Shown here: piece by piece, positions 35,440 to 43,875 of the stretch
Numbering within the stretch: position 1 is the first letter of the stretch
Layout: every line of letters begins with the position of its first letter
Assembly: GCA_900315875.1 (NCBI GenBank)
Contig: ONAX01000026.1
Span: 11,990 to 68,571, forward strand
Length of the DNA: 56,582 nucleotides
Source of the DNA: an uncultured Eubacteriales bacterium
GTDB taxonomy: Bacteria; Bacillota; Clostridia; Oscillospirales; Acutalibacteraceae
Direction: 5' to 3'
The notes under the pieces: model-generated
Told to the model about the DNA's origin: nothing
The model's input: the letters and a program-made list of their open reading frames with translations, nothing else
Database searches by the model: none
Program-made: the position numbers and the translations under genes

Positions 35440-35955
35440 TCACCTCCTGATAAGTCCGTTTTTTATGTAGTAGTCCATGTATCTTTCGGTCAGAAGATCT
35501 ATGTCTTTTCCGGAATTCAGGAAATCATTATATTCGTCGGGTGAAATCCAGCGGTAGCCCTCAGTTTCACCGGGCTGCAATACAACTGAGTTTTTGTCGC
35601 AGTCGATGGTTGTGACAAAGGAGTAGAAAATGGACTTATATTTCTCGTTCAGTCTCCGGTCAACAAGTTCCAGCCGGCCTGCTGTAAGTCCGGTTTCCTC
35701 CTTCAGCTCGCGCACAACGCACTGCTCAGGTGTTTCGCCGCTTTGCGCGGAGCCGCCGGCGGTATTTTCGTAGAATCCGCCGTATTCCTTTTTGGAGTGC
35801 GCACGCTTCATAAGGAGTATATCGCCGTCCACATGCCGGACCATGACTTCGCAGCTTATATGGTACAGTCCCTGCGGAATACGCTCGCTTCCGTGCCGGT
35901 CGATTGTTTTACCGGTAAAGGTACCGTCGGGTGTATACAGATCCCAGAGTTCCAT
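35440..35955 (-). CDS. NUDIX hydrolase (isopentenyl-diphosphate isomerase-like)
   Basis: A 171-residue NUDIX protein. The Nudix box is GGSAQSGETPEQCVVRELKEETGL (near residues 70-93, shown here only as its outline G-x5-E-x7-REx2EExGx); an early MELWDLY and 'MKRAHSKKEYGGFYENTAGG' resemble the IPP isomerase-like subgroup, but the protein could equally clean up modified nucleotides. ATG 35955 has TTGGAGG upstream. First gene of the operon with Rsm22-like, alarmone synthetase and DUF4261 genes. Confidence 0.88.
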   Translation of the reverse strand: MELWDLYTPDGTFTGKTIDRHGSERIPQGLYHISCEVMVRHVDGDILLMKRAHSKKEYGGFYENTAGGSAQSGETPEQCVVRELKEETGLTAGRLELVDRRLNEKYKSIFYSFVTTIDCDKNSVVLQPGETEGYRWISPDEYNDFLNSGKDIDLLTERYMDYYIKNGLIRR

Positions 35956-35989
35956 TATATCCTCCAAAAATTGCTGAATTATTTAGTTA

Positions 35990-36018
35990 ATTTTACACTA
36001 ATTATTCAAAAATGTCAA
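35990..36018 (-). promoter_or_regulatory. Promoter of the NUDIX-Rsm22-alarmone operon
   Basis: Minus-strand TTGACA (36018-36013) and TAAAAT (35995-35990), 17-base spacer. Confidence 0.82.
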
Positions 36019-36030
36019 TATCATACACCG

Positions 36031-36603
36031 GGCTTTCAGGATGTCCTTTTCGACCCGAAGACAAAGACGATCTACACTCCGAATATGAATCAGACGATGC
36101 AGATGAGCGAATCCAAGCTTCCGGAAACAGTCAAAAATCCTGTTGACAATCAGGGACAGGGTGGTATAATTGAGTCAAGGGAATTCAATGAAGATCAGCC
36201 GAGAAACGAGAAAGGCGAATGGACGAGTACCGGAGGAGTTTCGGACGGATCGGGAAATCTTCCCGCCACATTAAAACTTGATGATATTCATATTCATCGG
36301 TCTGTCGGAGCAAAAGCAAAAAACTATGACATAATGGATCTGAAAACAGGAGAAAAATTCCAATTAGCAGAAGGAACCAGTCTTCAGAATGTCGAAGTTT
36401 TTGCAGGTAAGGGTGTAAAAACACCATATCGAAAAGCATCAGTATTTGCTGCCAAGTATGGCGGAAAAGAAAGTGATTGGCAACACGTCAAAGGCAGAGC
36501 TGTCATAGATTATTACGGGGAATCAAGAAAAGCAGAAATACATTGGTCACAGTGTGCCGGAATCGGTGAGGTTGATTTTTTTGTCAAGGAGTGGGTAGAA
36601 TGA
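36031..36603 (+). pseudogene. Phage minor-head-like protein, 3' remnant
   Basis: An open frame with coding character starting at GFQDVLFDPKTK but no start in place; the first ATG is 36085. It reads 'REFNEDQPRNEKGEWTSTGG', the linker typical of phage minor capsid/Mu-F-type proteins, then a compact C-terminal domain (EGTSLQNVEVFAGKGV, KYGGKESDWQHVKG, AEIHWSQC, FFVKEWVE) seen in Clostridia prophages, which may be a nuclease or toxin-like domain. The N-terminal head part is missing, so this is a truncated gene from a lost prophage. It overlaps the next small ORF by four bases as in live phages. Confidence 0.7.
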
Positions 36604-36761
36604 AAGTTAAGTATATAGGACATGATTATCTTGACACAGCTTTTGAAAAGGATAAGCCTTACGAGGTATTGTCTATTGAAAAAGGTTGGTATAGAATTAT
36701 GATAGAGCTTGACGAAGATTATCTTTTTCCGCCGGAGTTATTTGAGGTCGTTGAAGAATGA
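36600..36761 (+). CDS. Small phage-associated protein
   Basis: A 53-residue frame starting ATG 36600 (overlapping the stop before it): MKVKYIGHDY...KGWYRIMIELDEDYLFPPELFEVVEE. Its SH3-like beta pattern and its place directly after the minor-head-type gene are typical of Clostridia prophages. Function unknown. Confidence 0.7.
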   Translation: MKVKYIGHDYLDTAFEKDKPYEVLSIEKGWYRIMIELDEDYLFPPELFEVVEE

Positions 36762-36770
36762 GGTGACACA

Positions 36771-37026
36771 TTGGAACTCAAAGATACAATAGAATTGATG
36801 ACAAGCGATGATTACAAGCGATGATTACAAGGACAGATTCCGAGCAGAATATCAGCAGACAAAAATCAGATATGATAAACTGCACAAAATGTTGATAAAA
36901 TACGATGCCGGCACACTGCCATTCGAGCCTGTAAATATAAGCGTGCTCAGAAATCAGGCTGCTGCAATGGGGCGCTATCTTTACATTCTTGAAACAAGAG
37001 CTGAAATCGAAAAAAATGATATCTGA
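36771..37026 (+). pseudogene. Small phage protein with 13-base frameshifting duplication
   Basis: TTG 36771 (after GAGGTGAC) reads MELKDTIELMTSDDYK and stops at once because ACAAGCGATGATT is duplicated at 36801-36826; removing one copy joins it to DRFRAEYQQTKIRYDKLHKMLIKYDAGTLPFEP...GRYLYILETRAEIEKNDI. That pattern is the small helical protein crack-like 'crossover' ORF often found at phage module ends. Translation could restart at ATG 36808 and give 72 residues. Confidence 0.75.
36801..36826. repeat. 13-base perfect tandem duplication in a phage gene
   Basis: ACAAGCGATGATT at 36801-36813 and 36814-36826. Confidence 0.96.
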
Positions 37027-37050
37027 CCGCCCCCGCCTAGGGCGGTTTCT
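37026..37050 (+). terminator. Terminator after the phage remnant
   Basis: Stem ACCGCCC / GGGCGGT followed by TTCTTT; overlaps the stop of the last phage ORF. Confidence 0.8.
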
Positions 37051-37062
37051 TTATGCTCGTTT

Positions 37063-37163
37063 TACTCCCTCAGTCGCCTACGGCGCCAGCTCCCCCAATG
37101 AGGGAGCCTTTTAAAGTCCCCCTCACCGAGGAGGATGTCAGCGAAGCTGACAGGGGGAGTTTT
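37063..37163. repeat. Palindromic intergenic repeat
   Basis: Two adjacent GC-rich hairpins: GTCGCCTACGGCG with the arms GCTCCC/GGGAGC, then CCCCCTCACCG...GTCAGCGAAGCTGACAGGGGGAG. This layout is typical of dispersed repeats in Ruminococcaceae genomes. The GTCAGC-GAA-GCTGAC core is a perfect stem. A related CCCCCTG/CAGGGGG stem lies at 25214-25239. Confidence 0.7.
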
Positions 37164-37293
37164 GCAAAGTTTTTTATGCCCTGCGCGCCTGTCTGAGCAC
37201 GAAAACACGCGCGGGAATATAATTTCATATCAAACGCGGAAAACACGTTACAGTGCCGTTATAGGCGCTATTTTTATGCCCGGAATAAATAGA
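37164..37293. other. Gap after the palindromic repeat
   Basis: No gene seen; contains short CGCGC-rich inverted repeats around 37180-37220. Confidence 0.35.
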
Positions 37294-37340
37294 GAAAAAT
37301 GAGAGCGCCATACGCCGAACATAGCGTAAGCTGCTCTCAT
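37294..37340 (-). terminator. Terminator of the CDF transporter gene
   Basis: Minus-strand stem ATGAGAGC / GCTCTCAT around a secondary hairpin, followed by TTTTTC. Confidence 0.78.
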
Positions 37341-37358
37341 CTTATTATACAATATCTG

Positions 37359-38276
37359 TTAATTTATATTATCTTTAATGTCCGGGTTGACATGCACCAT
37401 GCAGTGCTTGACGCCGGGGAATTCTTTTTCTATCGCATTGTGTACGGTTTCCGCGGTTTCATGGGCTTCAATCAGGGTCTTTGAGGAATCCATCAGTATT
37501 TCGACCTCAACATATATCCTCGAGCCGAACAACCTTGTTTTGATTTCGTCAATGCCGATAACGCCGTCAGTGCCGAGGATAACCTCTTTCATTTTTTCTA
37601 CGGTTTCCTCGGGGCATGCCTTGTCAATCATCTTATCAACAGCGTCGCGGAAAATATCAACGGCAGCCTTTTCAATGAATACGCAGATTATGACGCTCGC
37701 CAGCGGATCAAGCATAGGAAAGCCCATCCTTGCGCCGAGTATACCTGCAAAGGCGCCGACAGAGGACAGTGCGTCCGAGCGGTGGTGCCACGCGTCAGCC
37801 ATGAGTGCGCCGGAATTGATTTTTTTCGCTGCAATGCGCGTGTACTGGTACATTATTTCCTTGACAATGATAGAAACAACCGCAGCAATCAGTGCAGCCG
37901 TTCCGGGAACAGCCGGTGTCTGACCTGCGGAGCTGGTAATGCATTCTATACCCTTAAAGCCTATTCCGGCACCGGTTACGGCGAGTATTACGGCAAGCAG
38001 CATGGAAGCGACGCATTCGAAGCGCTCGTGCCCGTAGGGGTGCTCCTTGTCGGGCTTTTTCTTTGAAATGCTCATTCCGATCATGACAACGACTGTACTG
38101 AAAACATCTGACGCCGAATGTACCGCATCGGATATCATGGCGCCGGAGCGCGCGAATATCCCGGCAAGCAGCTTCAGAACAGACAGCAAAAGGTTAATGA
38201 CAATGCTTACAACAGAAACCTTCATGGCAATTGCGCTCTGTTCTTCGGCTGTTATGATCTTGTCTTCACTTTTCAT
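37359..38276 (-). CDS. Cation diffusion facilitator (CDF) efflux protein
   Basis: A 305-residue inner-membrane divalent-cation/proton antiporter. Six hydrophobic helices; metal-site motifs DAVHSASD in helix 2 and DAWHHRSD in helix 5 (HxxxD pattern). The KKKPDKEHPYGHERFE loop and the C-terminal cytoplasmic ferredoxin-like domain (about 215-300) are typical. The DAxHxxxD/DAWHHRSD combination suggests zinc, iron or manganese; which one cannot be told. Stands alone, ATG 38276 with GGGAGGCGAGAGC upstream. Confidence 0.92.
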   Translation of the reverse strand: MKSEDKIITAEEQSAIAMKVSVVSIVINLLLSVLKLLAGIFARSGAMISDAVHSASDVFSTVVVMIGMSISKKKPDKEHPYGHERFECVASMLLAVILAVTGAGIGFKGIECITSSAGQTPAVPGTAALIAAVVSIIVKEIMYQYTRIAAKKINSGALMADAWHHRSDALSSVGAFAGILGARMGFPMLDPLASVIICVFIEKAAVDIFRDAVDKMIDKACPEETVEKMKEVILGTDGVIGIDEIKTRLFGSRIYVEVEILMDSSKTLIEAHETAETVHNAIEKEFPGVKHCMVHVNPDIKDNIN

Positions 38277-38554
38277 GCTCTCGCCTCCCTGTACAGTGTA
38301 TGTATCTCCGGGTTATAAAAAAACCTGCAAAGCAGCATTTTGCATAACTGCTTTACAGATGTTCATAGTCTGATTCTTATTGATATATTTTAATTCAATG
38401 CATACCGCTTGTCAATGATTTTTTGCAAAAAAGCAAATAAAAAATCCTGCCGTTTAAATGACAGAATTTCATCACTTTTTAAAATAATCAGACCTCCACT
38501 GAAGTGAGGTATCTTTATGTCAACAGAGTACGAAAAAATATTTCTTGCGGCACG
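38277..38554. other. Gap upstream of the CDF gene
   Basis: AT-rich; contains the CDF leader and, at about 38440-38475, an imperfect AAAATCCTGCC hairpin like the tRNA terminators. No gene is supported. Confidence 0.4.
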
Positions 38555-38589
38555 GAAAAAAATATCGCGTCCGACAAAAGTCGAACGCG
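38555..38589 (-). terminator. Terminator of the tRNA-Leu-Val transcript
   Basis: Minus-strand stem CGCGTTCGAC / GTCGGACGCG with a 4-base loop, then ATATTTTTTT. Confidence 0.88.
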
Positions 38590-38612
38590 AATTAGGTGCG
38601 GCGATTCGCCGT

Positions 38613-38688
38613 TGGTGGGAACAATAGGACTCGAACCTATGACCCTCTGCTTGTAAGGCAGATGCTCTCCCAGCTGAGCTATGCTCCC
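38613..38688 (-). tRNA. tRNA-Val (anticodon TAC)
   Basis: Acceptor GGGAGCA/TGTTCCC, anticodon stem TCTGC/GCAGA with loop CTTACAA (anticodon TAC), T arm CATAGG-TTCGAGT-CCTAT. 3' CCA encoded. Confidence 0.95.
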
Positions 38689-38715
38689 GAATCTGACATC
38701 GGAAATACGGAATAA

Positions 38716-38802
38716 TGGTGCGGGTAACAGGACTTGAACCTGCACCTCCTTGCGAAGACTAGCACCTGAAGCTAGCGCGTCTGCCAATTCCGCCATACCC
38801 GC
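38716..38802 (-). tRNA. tRNA-Leu (anticodon CAG)
   Basis: Class II tRNA with long variable arm; acceptor GCGGGTA/TACCCGC, anticodon stem CTAGC/GCTAG with loop TTCAGGT (anticodon CAG). 3' CCA encoded. Confidence 0.95.
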
Positions 38803-38853
38803 ATATCCGGCGACGTGACCGTTTTATCGGGTCGCCTTTCCGACTGCCTTATT

Positions 38854-38882
38854 ATAATATCACACAGGGATACTCTTGTCAA
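38854..38882 (-). promoter_or_regulatory. Promoter of tRNA-Leu-Val
   Basis: Minus-strand TTGACA (38882-38877) and TATTAT (38859-38854), 17-base spacer. The -35 lies inside the inverted repeat ACTCTTGACAAGAGT. Confidence 0.85.
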
Positions 38883-38900
38883 GAGTTTTTTTCTCTTTTT

Positions 38901-39494
38901 TTATTTACCGGTTCTGCCGCTGTTCATAAGCTCAGGATAGGGAATAACTCTTCCCGGTGTTTCAATATGCGAACCCAGGACCTTTTCAAGCCAGACAATG
39001 CTGTACCATCTGCCGAATTTGAATCCGGAGCGCGGAAACTCTCCCACCGGTACAAAGCCTGTGTGCCGGTGGAAATCAAGGCTGTTTCTCGTCAGGTATT
39101 CGTCGTCCTTTTCAGGACAGGCTACGCAGGCATAGGCATTTATTATGCCCATTTCGGATAGTATCCTTTCAAGCTCGGAGTAGAGCATCCGTCCGCCGCC
39201 GGTTCTGCGGCAGCCGCGCTCAAGATATACCGTAAGCTCTGCGCACCATGCGAATGCTGCTCTGGGGTGAAATGCTCCGGCGTAGGCATAGCCGATTATC
39301 CTGCCATCCTGCTCCAGCACCAGATAGGGGTATTTTTTCAGCGTGTTTTCAATCCTGCTTTCAAACTCCTCCGGTGTCGGCACGTCGTATTCAAAGGTCA
39401 CCGCGGTATTTTCAATATAGTAGCTGTATATTTCAAGCAGCTTTTTCGCGTCCTGAGTGCATGCAGGACGTATTGTCATTGATGATGCCGTCAT
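38901..39494 (-). CDS. GNAT N-acetyltransferase (phosphinothricin-type)
   Basis: A 197-residue GNAT enzyme resembling phosphinothricin/methionine-sulfoximine acetyltransferases: MTIRPACTQDAKKLLEIYSYYIENTAVTFEYDVPTPEEF at the start, acetyl-CoA-binding ERGCRRTGGGRMLYSEL (R-x-x-G-x-G variant), then HRHTGFVPVGEFPRSGFKFGRW. ATG overlaps the galK stop (ATGA). The acceptor amine is unknown. Last gene of the long leftward run. Confidence 0.88.
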   Translation of the reverse strand: MTASSMTIRPACTQDAKKLLEIYSYYIENTAVTFEYDVPTPEEFESRIENTLKKYPYLVLEQDGRIIGYAYAGAFHPRAAFAWCAELTVYLERGCRRTGGGRMLYSELERILSEMGIINAYACVACPEKDDEYLTRNSLDFHRHTGFVPVGEFPRSGFKFGRWYSIVWLEKVLGSHIETPGRVIPYPELMNSGRTGK

Positions 39495-40777
39495 CCTTCC
39501 GACCTCCTGAGCTCTGCTCCGCCTGTGGGACGGATACGCACTGCGCTGCAGCTGCCGCTGCCGAAAAATTCATCCATCTTCTCAGCGTACAGTTCCGCTT
39601 TGTCTGTCGGAACGATGGCCTGTACCGTTCCTGCAAAGCCGCCGCCGTGCACTCTTACAGGGCAATCCTCACCGAGTATCATACGGCTGAGCATAATTCC
39701 GAGCGTTATACCCTGTCTGTCGGGGTGAGCGGATGAATACAGGTTTTGCAGCAGCTCCGAAGATGAGCGTGCGCTGGATTTGTACAGAGCAATAAAGCGC
39801 TCTACGTCATTGTCCTGCAGTGCCTGCGCCTGCAAAACGGCACGCTGGTTTTCGTCAAAGAAATGGGCTGCACGCAGTATTGCGCGGTCGCTCATTTTTC
39901 CGTGAAGTGACGGCAGAGCATTCAGAAAATCCTGACGGTCAACTTCTCTCAGCACGCTTTTGCCGAAATACTCAGCGACAAGCCTCATTTCTCCGGGCAC
40001 GGCTGTATAATCCTCCGTCAGGTCGCTGTGACTGCCCTTTGTATCGGTAATGCACACGCAGTAGCCTGCTTTTTCAAAATCGAAATCAAAGCTTTGTATT
40101 ACGGGTGCTGCACTGTCCCTGAAATCAAGGAAAACAAGTCCGCCCGAAGCGCACACAGCCTGGTCGAGCAGACCGCAGCTTTTTCCGAAATATCGGTTTT
40201 CGGCATATTGACCGATTTTTGCAATCACTGCCGGAGACAGGGGAGAGCCGGCACTAAGTGAAATTATGGTGCCGATAAGTGTTTCAAACGCAGCCGATGA
40301 TGATAGACCGCTGCCTCCGGGGACGTCCGACACGGTATATGCGTCAAAGCCGCAGGTGTTTATTCCTCTTTCACGCATGCCGGCATTAATGCCGCGAATG
40401 AGTGCAGCAGTTGTACCATATTCATCCGGATCCGGATCGGTTTTGCAGACGTCAACCTCGCTCATGCCGAAGCCCTCGGAATAAAGACGTATTTTCCCGC
40501 TGTCGTTAAATGATACTACAGCCGCCATGTCAAGGCTGACAGCTGCTGCAAGGGCGCAGCCGCACTGATGATCGGTGTGATTTCCCCCAAGCTCTGTTCT
40601 GCCGGGTGCAGAAAACAAACGGATATCATCATCGCACGGAAAAAGCTCACAGAATCGATTCACCGCAGCTTCATATCTCTTTTTCTGATACGAAAGCCTG
40701 CTGCCGCCGTAAAGGTAGGCAAGCTCCATGTCGAAATAATCCGAATTCAGCTTTGATATCATTTCATCGGTTTTCAT
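39491..40777 (-). CDS. galK: Galactokinase
   Basis: A 428-residue GHMP kinase phosphorylating galactose at C1. The galactokinase signature PGRTELGGNHTDHQ, ATP-binding PGGSGLSSSAA near residue 155 and the third motif HGGGFAGTVQAI near 385 are present, as is the catalytic Asp segment GLLDQAVCASGG. ATG 40777 has ACGGAGG upstream. No galT or galE is next to it. GNAT follows with a four-base overlap. Confidence 0.95.
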   Translation of the reverse strand: MKTDEMISKLNSDYFDMELAYLYGGSRLSYQKKRYEAAVNRFCELFPCDDDIRLFSAPGRTELGGNHTDHQCGCALAAAVSLDMAAVVSFNDSGKIRLYSEGFGMSEVDVCKTDPDPDEYGTTAALIRGINAGMRERGINTCGFDAYTVSDVPGGSGLSSSAAFETLIGTIISLSAGSPLSPAVIAKIGQYAENRYFGKSCGLLDQAVCASGGLVFLDFRDSAAPVIQSFDFDFEKAGYCVCITDTKGSHSDLTEDYTAVPGEMRLVAEYFGKSVLREVDRQDFLNALPSLHGKMSDRAILRAAHFFDENQRAVLQAQALQDNDVERFIALYKSSARSSSELLQNLYSSAHPDRQGITLGIMLSRMILGEDCPVRVHGGGFAGTVQAIVPTDKAELYAEKMDEFFGSGSCSAVRIRPTGGAELRRSEG

Positions 40778-40795
40778 ACCGGCACCTCCGTTTTT

Positions 40796-41462
40796 TTATG
40801 CGTGTATAAGAGCCGGGAAGGACATTATCTCCGGCAGGTCAGAAATGATCTGATCGCCAAGAATGAAGAAGGTGGTGTCCTCCTCTTTGTAAAGATACTT
40901 TTCAAGATCTGAGCAGTCCTCCGGGATAAATGCAAAGCTTACGATCTTTACGTCACCACCGAAGCAGCGCGCAATTCCCAGCGGATCTGCCGGCTTATCC
41001 GAAAGGATGTCATATATTGTAAGACTGTCTGCGTCCTTTTCTGATATTACATAGCAGTCAGGGTTGTTGATTTTGTAGACACATTCGTTCATGAACTGTG
41101 TAAGATAGAACATCAGAAGGTCGTTTGTATCTGTTATTACGCGACTTCTGCTGGAAAGACTGCTCTTTGCACTGAGAAAGGCTGCAAAGACCGCGGTTAC
41201 GGTAATTATCGTCAGTCATTATCGTGCCGAGCTGAATATAGCGACACTTTTTTCCGCCGACAGTGCAGTCGATTATATTAACTGAAACATTGGAAACGAT
41301 CCTGTCATCCATCAGCACTGAGTAGGGGATATACTTTTCGTTCCAGAAGCCGTTTTTATACCATCCTTCAAAATCGATCCCGAAGGTTGCTTTTGAAATC
41401 TCATTGAAAAGACCTCTGAGTCTGTCGTCATTTCTGTAATTGCTGATAATTTCGTATTGCAT
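40796..41462 (-). pseudogene. GNAT-like acetyltransferase, broken by internal deletion
   Basis: The 5' part (MQYEIISNYRNDDRLRGLFNEI...YIQLGTIMTDDNYRNRGL) and the 3' part (AKSSLSSRSRVITDTNDLLMFYLTQFMNECVYKI...EEDTTFFILGDQ...FPALIHA) belong to one ~270-residue GNAT/sterol-carrier-like protein common in Clostridia, but are joined near 41181-41192 with about 70 residues missing and in different frames. The acetyl-CoA site and the 'FANDSVLDFYPKFGF' region are gone, so it cannot be active. Confidence 0.85.
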
Positions 41463-41471
41463 AATTATTCA

Positions 41472-42134
41472 TTATATTAATTGTATTTCAAGTTTTTTTA
41501 CTGCATCCGGCAGCTCATACGGCGAGCTAATCACAATATCGCATACGCGTCGCTCAGCCTCTGTTCCGAAGCCGTATGCGCAGCCGATAACGGGTATGCC
41601 GTGCGCAGTTCCGACAAGGAAATCCGAATCCCTGTCGCCTGTTATGATATGAGCTTTGCCGTGACGCTTTACTATTTCCGGATAAATATCCTGTTTCGGG
41701 ATAAAATCATAATCCTCGGCACAGAAATAATCCGAAAACCAGCGGTCAAGTCCGAAGCGCTTACGGTGAGCGTCCATATACCGTGTGCGGCAGTTGGAGA
41801 GTATCACCAGCTTGTGTCCGTCGCTTTTCAGTTTGTCGAGAGATTGCGTTATTCCGTCGAAAAGCCGTGCATCTCCGTGTACAACGCTTTCTATCATTTC
41901 CCTTCCGACAGCACGGCTTGAGCGTTTCTTTACCTCTTCGGGCAGCTCCGGCATAAAGTCGTTCCACATATCCGGTGCGTTTACGCCGAGATATCTGGAA
42001 ACGCTGTCGTCACTCAGATCCTGCGGTACCTCAAAGCCCTCCGCGGTCAGTCCGGCGCAGACCTTGCGCAGCGCACAGCCGTACAGATGCTTTGTGTCGT
42101 GAAGGGTACCGTCGAAATCAAAAATAAGTAACAT
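41472..42134 (-). CDS. HAD-family phosphatase at the end of the rib genes
   Basis: A 220-residue HAD hydrolase: motif I DFDGTLHDT at residues 5-13, motif II ILSNC, motif III Lys in PKQD and motif IV GDRDSDF. The cap is of the C1 type as in phosphoglycolate phosphatases. It begins four bases after ribH, so it probably shares the riboflavin operon; HAD enzymes supply the missing dephosphorylation of the ribitylamino-uracil phosphate in other bacteria, a good but unproven role here. ATG 42134 is used; a longer frame to 42239 would overlap ribH. Confidence 0.88.
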   Translation of the reverse strand: MLLIFDFDGTLHDTKHLYGCALRKVCAGLTAEGFEVPQDLSDDSVSRYLGVNAPDMWNDFMPELPEEVKKRSSRAVGREMIESVVHGDARLFDGITQSLDKLKSDGHKLVILSNCRTRYMDAHRKRFGLDRWFSDYFCAEDYDFIPKQDIYPEIVKRHGKAHIITGDRDSDFLVGTAHGIPVIGCAYGFGTEAERRVCDIVISSPYELPDAVKKLEIQLI

Positions 42135-42138
42135 TATA

Positions 42139-42609
42139 TTATACCTTGCGCATGAGGTTGACCATTTCGATTGCACCCAGTGCGCAGTCATAGCCCTTGT
42201 TGCCGGCCTTCGTTCCGCTGCGCTCGATAGCCTGCTCAATGTTTTCCGTAGCGATTACGCCAAAGAGAACCGGAATGCCGCTTTTCAGTCCGACCTGAGC
42301 AATGCCCTTTGTCGTTTCATTTACAACAAGCTCATAATGTGAGGTTGAGCCGCGGATAACAGCTCCGACACAGATAACGGCGTCGTATTTTCCGGACTCT
42401 GCCATTCTCTGAGCAATAACCGGAATTTCAAACGCACCCGGAACCCATGCGGCATCGATGTTTTCTTCATCTACGCCGTGACGCACAAGACCGTCAACAG
42501 CACCGTCAAGCAGCTTCTGTACAATAAAGCTGTTGAAACGTGATGCAACTATGCCCACACGCATACCCTCAGGTGCAACTACCTTGCCTTCGATTACATT
42601 GATTGCCAT
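42139..42609 (-). CDS. ribH: Lumazine synthase
   Basis: A 156-residue enzyme condensing ribitylamino-uracil with dihydroxybutanone phosphate. Family landmarks [14 protein letters not shown], the WVPGAFEIP loop, [14 protein letters not shown] and the catalytic His within it are intact. It forms 60-subunit or pentameric shells in relatives. Starts 24 bases after ribBA. ATG 42609 with AGGAGGAATAATT upstream. Confidence 0.96.
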   Translation of the reverse strand: MAINVIEGKVVAPEGMRVGIVASRFNSFIVQKLLDGAVDGLVRHGVDEENIDAAWVPGAFEIPVIAQRMAESGKYDAVICVGAVIRGSTSHYELVVNETTKGIAQVGLKSGIPVLFGVIATENIEQAIERSGTKAGNKGYDCALGAIEMVNLMRKV

Positions 42610-42633
42610 AATTATTCCTCCTGTATAAAATTA

Positions 42634-43860
42634 TTATTTTTCACTATCTCCGAGATCGATCTCATTGAAGATATGTCCCATTCTGTCCTTCTTGGTGCGC
42701 AGATACCGCTCGTCGTATTTGCCGGGAGCAATTTCTATCGGTATACGCTCTTTTATAGTGAAGCCGAAGCCGTCGAGTCCGTATATCTTGCTGGGGTTGT
42801 TGGTAAGCAGGCGCAGCGATTTGACGCCAAGGCTTTTGAGTATCTGTGCGCCGCTCCAGTATTCGCGAAGGTCGGGCGCAAAGCCAAGCTCGATATTTGC
42901 ATCTACCGTGTCGTAGCCGTTTTCCTGTAGCTCATATGCGCGCAGCTTGTTGATAAGACCTATTCCTCTGCCTTCCTGGCGCATATAGAGGATGATGCCG
43001 CGTCCCTCTTTCTGTACCATGCGCATGGCGGTGTGAAGCTGCTCTCCGCAGTCGCAGCGTGCCGAGCCGAAAACATCTCCGGTCAGGCATTCAGAATGAA
43101 CCCTGCACAGGATATCCTCGCCGTCGCCGATCTCGCCGCATACAAGGGCAACATGGTGCTCTCCTGTAATGTCATTTACGAATCCGTATATGCGGAAATC
43201 TCCGTATTCTGTCGGCAGCTTTGCGTTTGCCTTCTGAATCATGTGGTTTTCATGGCGTCTGAGGTAATCCTGAAGATCCTTTATGGTGATAAAACACAGT
43301 CCGTGCTCATGTGCCAGCTCCCACAGCTCAGGTGTCCTCATCATTGTGCCGTCGCTTCGCATTATTTCGCAGCAAAGTCCGCACTCTGTCAGACCTGCCA
43401 GACGGCAAAGGTCAACGGTTGCCTCGGTGTGCCCGTTGCGGACTAAAACTCCTCCGCGGCGCGATGTCAGGGGAAACACATGTCCCGGGCGGCGAAGCTG
43501 CTCCGGACGTGTTGCTGGGTCTGCACATGCACGGCAGGTAAAGCCTCGCTCTACAGCAGAAATACCGGTAGTGGTATCAACATGGTCAATAGACACAGTA
43601 AAGGCTGTGCTGTGGTTGTCGGTGTTTTCGCTCACCATCTGCGGAAGATTCAGTCTGTGGGCTATATCCTCCGACATAGGGGTGCAGATCAGACCTCTGC
43701 CGACGGACGCCATGAAATTGACGTTCTCCGTTGTCGCAAACTGAGCGGCGCAGATGAAATCGCCCTCATTTTCCCTGTCAGGGTCATCCGTACACAGGAT
43801 GATCTTTCCGTTTCTCAGCGCCTCAAGCGCTTCAGGTATGGTATTGTACTTGTATTCCAT
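42634..43860 (-). CDS. ribBA: Bifunctional dihydroxybutanone-phosphate synthase / GTP cyclohydrolase II
   Basis: A 408-residue fusion. The N-terminal RibB half has [21 protein letters not shown], and [13 protein letters not shown]; the C-terminal RibA half (from ~205) has the zinc site [15 protein letters not shown], the QEGRGIGL loop and LLTNNPSK. Both half-enzymes look complete. It supplies both branches of riboflavin synthesis. ATG 43860 is preceded by GAGGGACAATTA, 15 bases after ribE. Confidence 0.97.
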   Translation of the reverse strand: MEYKYNTIPEALEALRNGKIILCTDDPDRENEGDFICAAQFATTENVNFMASVGRGLICTPMSEDIAHRLNLPQMVSENTDNHSTAFTVSIDHVDTTTGISAVERGFTCRACADPATRPEQLRRPGHVFPLTSRRGGVLVRNGHTEATVDLCRLAGLTECGLCCEIMRSDGTMMRTPELWELAHEHGLCFITIKDLQDYLRRHENHMIQKANAKLPTEYGDFRIYGFVNDITGEHHVALVCGEIGDGEDILCRVHSECLTGDVFGSARCDCGEQLHTAMRMVQKEGRGIILYMRQEGRGIGLINKLRAYELQENGYDTVDANIELGFAPDLREYWSGAQILKSLGVKSLRLLTNNPSKIYGLDGFGFTIKERIPIEIAPGKYDERYLRTKKDRMGHIFNEIDLGDSEK

Positions 43861-43875
43861 TAATTGTCCCTCCTA

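Noticed and set aside
31982-37026. Tandem repeats as CRISPR-like or phase-variable repeats
   Set aside because: Only two copies each with no spacers; they read as slippage-type duplications. No CRISPR array is present in the window.
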